Shown here piece by piece: positions 54,967 to 61,219 of a DNA stretch of 64,000 bases; within the stretch, counting starts at the first letter, position 1; the number at the start of each line of letters is the position of its first letter. The position numbers and the translations under genes are program-made. The notes under the pieces are model-generated. The model had not been told where the DNA came from. It did not search any database and saw only the letters and a program-made list of their open reading frames with translations. Source of the DNA: Pseudothauera nasutitermitis (GTDB taxonomy: Bacteria > Pseudomonadota > Gammaproteobacteria > Burkholderiales > Rhodocyclaceae); the NCBI RefSeq assembly GCF_004801295.1, contig NZ_SSOC01000001.1:124001-188000 (forward strand), given 5' to 3'.

Positions 54967-57069
54967 TCAGGCGTTGATGGTGAAGCGGGCGACGCGGGTT
55001 TCCAGACTGTCGGCCAGTTGTTTGAGCTGCTCCGCATAGCCGGCCGAGTGCTGCACCAGCTGGTAGTTCTCGTCGGCCATCTGGGCGATCTGCTCGACGT
55101 TGCGGGCGATGTCGGCCGAGGCGGCACTCTGTTCGGCAAGTGCCGTGGATATGTCGGCCACGGCCCGGGTGACCTGGCCGGCGCCGTGGCGGATGTCGGC
55201 GATGCTGCTGCCGGCCTGGGTGGCGCAGAGCATGCCTTCCTCCACCTGATGCACGCCGGTTTCCATGTTGTTGACCGCGTCGGTGGTGCCGCTCTGGATG
55301 CGGCCGATCATGTCTTCGATCTCCTGCGTGGACAACGAGGTGCGCTCGGCCAGCTTGCGCACTTCGTCGGCCACCACGGAGAAGCCCCGCCCGCTTTCGC
55401 CGGCGCGTGCGGCCTCGATCGCGGCGTTGAGGGCGAGCAGGTTGGTCTGGTCGGCGATTTCCTTGATGGCGTACACGATGGCGGAGATGGCCTGGGACTG
55501 CTCGCCGAGCTGGGCGACCGCCTGTGAAGCCTCGCGCACGGTGTCGGCGATGCGGGTCATGTTGGCCGCCGCCTGGCCGATGATCTCGCCGCCGGTGCTG
55601 GAGACCTGCGCCGAAGAGGCGGAGATGTTCTGCGCGGTGCGTGCGTTGTCGGCGATCTGGGAGATGCTGGCGTTCATCTGTTCGATGATCGCGGCCATCG
55701 CCGCGGCGGAGCCGCTTTGCTGCGAGGAGCGGGCGGACAGTTGCACGGACGTGGTGGACAGGTGCTCCGCGCAGTCCACCAGGCGGTGCGCGGCGGTCTT
55801 GATGTCGGCGATGGCCTCACCCATGCGGGCGGCCATGGTCCGGGTGGCCCCCACCAGACGGCCGATCTCGTCGTCGCCGCGCGGTTCGATGGCCACCGTG
55901 AGGTCGCCCTCGGCAATACGCTGCATCGCCGCCACTGTGGCGCTGAGGGGGCGGCCGACCCAGCGGCGCACACTGTACGACATCAGCCCGAACAGCAGCG
56001 CGGCCAGGCCCAGGGCAGCCAGGATCAGCCGGTCGCGCAGCGCGGCGGCTTCCTCGGCCAGTTCGTCGCGGTAGGTGCCGGCAGCGACCACCCAGTCCCA
56101 GGGGGCGAAGTGGGCGAAGGCCACCACCTTGTCCCGCGGCCGGGTCTCGCCGCGTGCGGTGTTGGCGAACTGATAGTCGAGGATGCCGGTCCGGCGCTCG
56201 ATCATCTCCTGGATGAAGGCGATGCCGTTGGCGTCCACGGCGCCGAGCAGATTGCTCCCTTCCTCGCCCGGATGCACCACCAGAGTGCCCCTGTCCCGCC
56301 CCGCATCGACCGCGAAGAGGTAGCCGCTGCGGCCGAACGCGATGCCGAGCAGGCGCTCCTTGAGGGTGTGCAGCTCGGCGGTGAAATCCAGGCCGATGAA
56401 CAGCACCGCGACCACCTGCCCGGCCGCGTCGAGCTGGGGCTGGTAGTGGGTCATGTAATCGCGCCCGAACAGGTGGGCCCTGCCGGTGTAGGACTCGCCC
56501 TTGAGCAGCCGGACATGGGCCGGGTGCGCGGCGCCTAGCAGCGTGCCCACCGCGCGGTCGCCGTTCTCCTGGCGCAGCGAGGTGCTCACCCGCACGAAAT
56601 CGTCCCCGTCCCGTGCGAACACCGTGGCGACCGCGCCGGTGACGGCGGTGAAGGCGTCCACGCCGTCGAAGTGGCTGTTGAGCACGGTCTCGCCGGAACG
56701 CAGCAGCGGGGTGGGGCGGCCGTCCACGTCGATGCTCGTCCGCTCGTCCAGTGCGAAGCCGGCCGGGTAGCCGCTCGCCAGTACTCCGCCCAGGCGCTGT
56801 GCGGTGCTTTCCAGCAACTGGTTGGAGACCGACAGCATGTCGATGGCCTGCCGGTTGGCCTGCTCGATGGCAGCCAGGCTCTTCTGCTCCAGCTTGTCGC
56901 CCAGCCACGGCACCAGCGCAATGACGGCCGCGCTGAATACCATGCCGAGCACCAGCAGTTGCACGACGCCGAGCTTGGTGGCGATCGGCCAGTTGCGGAA
57001 ATCGTCCATGTCCAGCCGGCTGGGGGGCAGCGCTGCTGCCCTGGATGAAGCTGAAGCGTTTCTTTTCAC
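54967..57069 (-). CDS. Methyl-accepting chemotaxis protein with large Cache sensor
   Basis: 700 aa. The start is GTG 57069 (VKRNASASS), supported by GGGGGGATC 6 bases away; a longer form from ATG 57129 would run through the operator region. It has membrane helix 1 (about residues 32-52), a large periplasmic Cache_3/Cache_2 sensor (QLLESTAQRLGGVL, TLVVHPGEEGSNLLG, APWDWVVAAGTYRDE), membrane helix 2 (about 345-365), HAMP and signalling helices with intact tip ([20 protein letters not shown]). It ends RVARFTINA, without a CheR pentapeptide. Divergent from an XRE regulator with shared repeats. Ligand unknown. Confidence 0.92.
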   Translation of the reverse strand: MKRNASASSRAAALPPSRLDMDDFRNWPIATKLGVVQLLVLGMVFSAAVIALVPWLGDKLEQKSLAAIEQANRQAIDMLSVSNQLLESTAQRLGGVLASGYPAGFALDERTSIDVDGRPTPLLRSGETVLNSHFDGVDAFTAVTGAVATVFARDGDDFVRVSTSLRQENGDRAVGTLLGAAHPAHVRLLKGESYTGRAHLFGRDYMTHYQPQLDAAGQVVAVLFIGLDFTAELHTLKERLLGIAFGRSGYLFAVDAGRDRGTLVVHPGEEGSNLLGAVDANGIAFIQEMIERRTGILDYQFANTARGETRPRDKVVAFAHFAPWDWVVAAGTYRDELAEEAAALRDRLILAALGLAALLFGLMSYSVRRWVGRPLSATVAAMQRIAEGDLTVAIEPRGDDEIGRLVGATRTMAARMGEAIADIKTAAHRLVDCAEHLSTTSVQLSARSSQQSGSAAAMAAIIEQMNASISQIADNARTAQNISASSAQVSSTGGEIIGQAAANMTRIADTVREASQAVAQLGEQSQAISAIVYAIKEIADQTNLLALNAAIEAARAGESGRGFSVVADEVRKLAERTSLSTQEIEDMIGRIQSGTTDAVNNMETGVHQVEEGMLCATQAGSSIADIRHGAGQVTRAVADISTALAEQSAASADIARNVEQIAQMADENYQLVQHSAGYAEQLKQLADSLETRVARFTINA

Positions 57070-57088
57070 TTTGATCCCCCCTTTTTGT

Positions 57089-57163
57089 TCAACCTTTTGG
57101 GGTGATTGTCGGTCTATTGGGTCCTTCATGTCAAAAGGTTGATAGACCACCATTCAGGTTGAA
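57089..57163. promoter_or_regulatory. Inverted-repeat operator region between chemoreceptor and XRE gene
   Basis: TCAACCTTTTG (57089-57099) and CAAAAGGTTGA (57132-57142) are a perfect 11-bp inverted repeat with a 32-base gap; a third GGTTGAA lies at 57157-57163. On the minus strand TTGACA (57134-57129) with 18 bases to GACAAT (57110-57105) forms a plausible chemoreceptor promoter, and one arm overlaps its -35. The neighbouring XRE protein is a candidate binder. Confidence 0.6.
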
Positions 57164-57174
57164 TGGAGGTCGCC

Positions 57175-57519
57175 GTGAAGATGGACGAACGCACTTTGGC
57201 GAAAGTGGTCGGCAAGGCCATCTCGAAAAGAAGACTGGCCTGCGGGCTCACCCAGGAAGAAGTTGCCGAGCGCATCGGCGTCGGCAACGAAGCAGTGTCG
57301 CGCATGGAGCGGGGTTTGGTGATGCCAACCGTTGCGCGCTTGGTGGAACTGGCGGGGATCTTCGGCTGCGCGGCCGGCGATCTGCTGGTGGAATCGAGCA
57401 ACAGGGCCGATGACCAGGGGCGTGCGATCTCGAACCTGATCGCCACGCTGTCCGAACGCGATCGGGCGTTCGTGGTGGAAATTGTCGAGAGCCTGTCGCT
57501 GCACCTGGCCGCTCCGTAG
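57175..57519 (+). CDS. XRE-family transcriptional regulator
   Basis: 114 aa. The N-terminal HTH (LAKVVGKAISKRRLACGLTQEEVAERIGVGNEAVSRMERGLVMPTVARLVELAGIF in parts: GLTQEEVAERIGVGNEAVSR and MPTVARLVELAGIF) is followed by a helical tail ending in FVVEIVESLSLHLA. GTG 57175 (VKMDERTL) is chosen because GGAGGT at 57165-57170 sits 4 bases ahead of it; ATG 57181 is equally possible at 10 bases, while ATG 57163 would overlap the ribosome site. It probably regulates itself and the divergent chemoreceptor. Confidence 0.85.
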   Translation: MKMDERTLAKVVGKAISKRRLACGLTQEEVAERIGVGNEAVSRMERGLVMPTVARLVELAGIFGCAAGDLLVESSNRADDQGRAISNLIATLSERDRAFVVEIVESLSLHLAAP

Positions 57520-57702
57520 CGCACCCGGCTGATTCCGCCATGAATGGCGGAGCTTGCGTTCGACCCTGGTCAATGTGCGGTCCGCTCTGCTGGTGTTCGT
57601 CGATCCAGCCGGGCCGGCGGTTTCGGCGGCGGACGCGGTATGCTGTGCGTGGTGCGCCACCCGGGTGGCGCGCCTTCCCGTGCATCGAATCCTCTCCACC
57701 CC

Positions 57703-58587
57703 ATGATCGAACTGGAAAAACTGCTCGCCGTGCTCCCCGGCAACTGGGAGCGCTTCATCGCCACGGTGATCCTGCTGCTGGCCGGCGTCGCGCTGTCGCA
57801 GCTGTGGGCGCGCTATCTGGCGCGCGAGGAGCTGTCCACCGAGAAGCGCCGCCAGCGCCTGGTGTGGGCGCGCAACGTGATCTGGGCGTTCACCTTCTTC
57901 ACTGTGGTGTCGGTGTGGGCCTCCACCATCGCCGGCTTCGCGCTGTCACTGGCGGCGGTGGCGGGCGCCATGCTCATCGTCAGCAAGGAATTGCTGATGT
58001 GCGTGCTGGGCTACGCCTATCTCACCCTGGTGCGCCCGTTCCGCATCGGCGACATGATCGAACTGGGTGCGGTCAGCGGGCGGGTCATCGACGTGGACAT
58101 GTTCGCCACCACGCTCGCCGAGTTCGGCCACGCCGGGCAACTCACCGGCAAGACCACCGGGTTCCCCAACGGCCTGCTGCTCACCCAGCCGCTGAAGAAC
58201 AATTCCGCCACCGGCGAGTACATCATCCATCTGTTCCGCATGCCCCTGCCGGCCGGCGCCGAGCGCGATCTGGAGCGTGCCGAACGCGCTGCGACGGCCG
58301 CCGCCGACCACGCCACCGAGGCCTGGCGCGGCAAGGCGGAGGTGCATTTCCGCAAGCTCTCGGACGACAGCTTCATCTCGCTGCCGTCCGGGCGCACCAA
58401 GATCCTGTGGGATTTCTCCGATCCCAAGCATTTGCTCATCGTGGTGCGCGTGGCCTGCCCGCCGATGGAGCGGCTGAACGTGGAGCAGGCGGTGTTCCGC
58501 GAAACCTGGAAGCGCCTGTCGGCGGTGGTGGAGGCCGAATCGCCGGCCGAAACGGCTGGCCCCGCGGAGCCGGTGCCGAGCACGTAA
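57703..58587 (+). CDS. MscS-family mechanosensitive channel-like protein
   Basis: 294 aa. It has about three membrane helices (about residues 20-38, 64-84 and 86-108), then an MscS-like beta domain: LTLVRPFRIGDMIELGAVSGRVIDVDMFATTL, here in parts VRPFRIGDMIELG and VSGRVIDVDMF, and FPNGLLLTQPLKN. The conserved pore-lining helix is present but the length and C-terminus are shorter than E. coli MscS subfamily members with large extensions. It likely opens under osmotic downshift. ATG 57703 follows no clear ribosome site, so the start is moderately uncertain. Confidence 0.85.
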   Translation: MIELEKLLAVLPGNWERFIATVILLLAGVALSQLWARYLAREELSTEKRRQRLVWARNVIWAFTFFTVVSVWASTIAGFALSLAAVAGAMLIVSKELLMCVLGYAYLTLVRPFRIGDMIELGAVSGRVIDVDMFATTLAEFGHAGQLTGKTTGFPNGLLLTQPLKNNSATGEYIIHLFRMPLPAGAERDLERAERAATAAADHATEAWRGKAEVHFRKLSDDSFISLPSGRTKILWDFSDPKHLLIVVRVACPPMERLNVEQAVFRETWKRLSAVVEAESPAETAGPAEPVPST

Positions 58588-58670
58588 GGCATCGGGTATT
58601 CCGAGCGGCCGGCGGGCGCCCGAGGCGGGCCTCGCGGGCCATATCCTTCTGATCGACGACGGGAGCCTCC

Positions 58671-59006
58671 ATGGCGATCGAGCTCATTCCCATCATCAAG
58701 GCGGTGCTGCCCTACGTGGCCCAGGTGGCCACGGCCGCCATTCCGGTGTTTTCCTCGAAGTCCGACAAGACCGCCAAGGCGGATCCGGTGGTCGCCCGGC
58801 AGATCGAGGAACTGCAGTCCGCGGTGACGCAGAACGCCGAGTCCATCCACGTGCTGGCGGACAACCTGCGGCGCGCCATCCAGGGCATCGAGGGCGCGGC
58901 GCAGGAGGCCAGGCGCCAGGCCGCGGCCTACCGGACGATGCTGTTCGTGGCGCTCGGGCTGTCGGTCGCTTCCTTGCTGATTGCCTTGTTCCTGCTCGTC
59001 CGCTGA
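58671..59006 (+). CDS. Small membrane protein with coiled coil, unknown function
   Basis: 111 aa. An N-terminal hydrophobic stretch (IIKAVLPYVAQVATAAIPVF, about 8-27) is followed by a coiled-coil middle (about 42-82, QIEELQSAVTQNAESIHVLA then RRAIQGIEGAAQEARRQ) and a C-terminal membrane helix (about 89-110). It ends VR. GGGAG precedes the ATG at 5 bases. It is not recognised; the double-hydrophobic/coil layout resembles small scaffold or stress membrane proteins. It is 83 bases after the MscS-like gene on the same strand. Confidence 0.7.
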   Translation: MAIELIPIIKAVLPYVAQVATAAIPVFSSKSDKTAKADPVVARQIEELQSAVTQNAESIHVLADNLRRAIQGIEGAAQEARRQAAAYRTMLFVALGLSVASLLIALFLLVR

Positions 59007-59093
59007 GCACGGGCCGGGTGTTCCGGGCGATCCGTGGGCAGGCCGAAGCGCGCTTGGCTTGGCGGGCGATCACGATTCCCAGGCAGAAATCTC

Positions 59094-59891
59094 ATGAAAC
59101 TCCCGTACTGGCCGGCCTTGCTCTGCGCCGCGCTGTTTTCCGCATCCGTCCTTGCGCAGGAGACGGTGCGCGAACGCGCGGACTGGGCGCGCCATTTCGA
59201 TGCATTCGATGCGCGCGGCACGATGGTCGTCGAAGATGCGCGGGGCGAGGTGCCGGCCACCTTGGTCTTCGACGCGCGACGGGCTGCGCAACGCTATTCG
59301 CCGGCGTCCACGTTCAAGATTCCACACACCCTGTTCGCGCTCGACGCGGGCGTGCTGCGCGATGAATTCCAGGTGTTCGCATGGGATGGTGCCGTGGGCG
59401 GCATCCCCGCCCACAACCGCGACCAGCGCCTGCGCTCGGCAATGGCCGCTTCGGTCGTGTGGGTGTACCGCCAGCTTGCTGGCGCGATCGGCGAAGACGG
59501 CGCGCGACGCTATCTCGCGGCCCTGGACTACGGCAACGGGGCCTCGGCGGACGTGGCCGGCGATTACTGGCTCGACGGCAAGCTCGCCATCTCCGCACAC
59601 GAGCAGGTCGCCTTCCTGAAGCGTCTGTACCGGAACGAGCTGCCATTCCGGGTGGCGCATCAGCGCCTGGTCAAGGACGTCACCATCGTGGAAGCGGGAC
59701 GCGACTGGATCTTGCGTGCGAAGACCGGCTGGGATGGACGGATAGGCTGGTGGGTCGGCTGGGTGGAGCGGCCCGAGGGCCCGGTGTTCTTCGCGCTCAA
59801 CATCGATACGCCGGAACGCGTCGCCGATCTGCCCAAACGCGAGGCCATCGCGCGCGCCGTGCTGCGCTCCCTGGAGGCGCTGCCCGAGTAG
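59094..59891 (+). CDS. Class D (OXA-type) beta-lactamase
   Basis: 265 aa, exported (signal peptide to about residue 22, ASVLAQ). All class D active-site motifs are present: STFK (Ser72, the carbamylated-Lys75), SVV (Ser120), YGN (146-148), YWLDG (conserved Trp), and KTG (210-212). It hydrolyses beta-lactams through a serine acyl-enzyme in the periplasm. No integron attC site, ISCR or insertion sequence is next to it, so it looks like a resident chromosomal gene. Which antibiotics it hydrolyses cannot be said from sequence. Confidence 0.95.
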   Translation: MKLPYWPALLCAALFSASVLAQETVRERADWARHFDAFDARGTMVVEDARGEVPATLVFDARRAAQRYSPASTFKIPHTLFALDAGVLRDEFQVFAWDGAVGGIPAHNRDQRLRSAMAASVVWVYRQLAGAIGEDGARRYLAALDYGNGASADVAGDYWLDGKLAISAHEQVAFLKRLYRNELPFRVAHQRLVKDVTIVEAGRDWILRAKTGWDGRIGWWVGWVERPEGPVFFALNIDTPERVADLPKREAIARAVLRSLEALPE

Positions 59892-59901
59892 CGGCGGACG
59901 C

Positions 59902-60528
59902 TCAGGTGGTTTTCCCCGTGCGTTCCCGGCGCACGCGCGCGGCGAATTCCGCCGCCTCCGGAAGAAAGGCCAGAAAGTCTTCCTCGAAGCCGGCGTAGTG
60001 CTCCAGCAGTTCTCCGCCGGCGCCCTGCAAGGCATTGGGCTGGCGCAGGCGGTAGGCGCCGATGCGGTCGAGCGCGAGGCTGACGTTGGCCGGGTCGCGG
60101 TAGCTGGCCAGCCAGTCCTGCGCGGCCATGCGCGCGAACACCGTGGTGAACCCGGGCGGCAGCGGTTCCGGGTGGGCGGCGATGAGCCGGTAGGTGTTGG
60201 CGGTGAAGGTTTCCAGCTCGCCTTCGCCCGGCAATCGGGCCGCCAGCCGCTGCCAATGCACGGCGAGGAAGTGGTCGTAGAACAGGTCGACCATGATGCC
60301 GGCCACGCGGCGGCGCGGCGCGCTGATGCGTGCGCGGCTGCGCTGGAAGGCGGGATGGGTGTCGGCGTAGGCGTCGATGCGCCGGTGCAGCATGACCCCG
60401 GCGGCGAGCAGGGGGCCGATGCCCTCCGGTAGCGGGACCAGCCTTCCCTTGACGAAGTCGCCGGCCACGCCGCCGACACGGTCGGCGGGCAAGGGGCCGG
60501 CGAGGTAGGCGTGGGCCAGATAGTTCAT
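59902..60528 (-). CDS. acpH: Acyl carrier protein phosphodiesterase
   Basis: 208 aa. It belongs to the AcpH/DUF479 family, which removes 4'-phosphopantetheine from ACP. It shows MNYLAHAYLAGPLP, GVAGDFVKGR (metal-binding His and Asp), LHRRIDAYADTHPAF and DLFYDHFLAVHW (HD-like metal residues). ATG 60528 is the canonical N-terminus. Convergent with the OXA gene, 10 bases apart. Confidence 0.9.
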   Translation of the reverse strand: MNYLAHAYLAGPLPADRVGGVAGDFVKGRLVPLPEGIGPLLAAGVMLHRRIDAYADTHPAFQRSRARISAPRRRVAGIMVDLFYDHFLAVHWQRLAARLPGEGELETFTANTYRLIAAHPEPLPPGFTTVFARMAAQDWLASYRDPANVSLALDRIGAYRLRQPNALQGAGGELLEHYAGFEEDFLAFLPEAAEFAARVRRERTGKTT

Positions 60529-60891
60529 GCCGCATTGTGCGCCGGATCGCCGCCGCCGGGGAACGGCGCCGATCCGGAGGCGGTGGCGCTTCGGGCGTGC
60601 GGCGATGGTCCGGCCCCGTGCGATGGGGGAGGCCTGTCCGCCCATGTCCGGCGTGCGCGGGCCTTCCACCGGCACGGCCTGGAGGGCTTCGAGGGATGGC
60701 GCCGCCGGCCGGCGGCAGCGCCGGTACGGCGCAGGGGACGGCGAGCCGGGAAAGGCTCGGGAGCCTGTGTGACTTTTCGCATGCGTCGCGTCGAAGTTGC
60801 CTCGTTCGCCGTTCTTGCAGTACGCGCCGCGCATGATAGGCTGATATTGTCGCGGTCGAGAGGCCGTGCGCCTGGCGGCGGGAGAGCCACG
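60529..60891. other. Intergenic region, no gene recognised
   Basis: About 360 bases between divergent acpH and the small downstream open frame. GC-rich with several frames but none with family features. A locally AT-richer patch (TGATATTGTC at about 60842-60851) may hold a promoter. Confidence 0.4.
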
Positions 60892-61176
60892 ATGAAGATC
60901 GTATTCGGCATCTGCATGGGCCTGCTGTGGATTCCTTCGCCGGGTGCGCCGGGCGGCATCGTCGGCGTGCGCTTCGTGGCCAAGGCGGAGGACGGAGCGA
61001 TGCGCGCTCCTTCACGCCTTTCCCGTGTGCTGGCAACGGCCGGCGGCGGATGCATCGACCAGCGGCCATACCGATACCGTCGGCGGTGCCGGGGACGACC
61101 GAGTGCCGGCGATGGTGCCCACGGCGGACGATACGCCGGAACCCCGCAACCGGCGTCTGGCAGTCTCCTGCGCTGA
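60892..61176 (+). CDS. Possible small exported protein
   Basis: Candidate gene of 94 aa with a strong ribosome site (GGGAGAG at about 10 bases) and a hydrophobic N-terminus (MKIVFGICMGLLWIPSPG), but the rest is Arg/Gly-rich and looks like random GC-rich translation. It could be a short leader, a decayed gene or noise. It ends 43 bases before the HD-GYP gene. Confidence 0.3.
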   Translation: MKIVFGICMGLLWIPSPGAPGGIVGVRFVAKAEDGAMRAPSRLSRVLATAGGGCIDQRPYRYRRRCRGRPSAGDGAHGGRYAGTPQPASGSLLR

Positions 61177-61219
61177 TGCACGGCCTCCTTTCCATTTCGA
61201 CCGCGTCATCGGAATCCGC

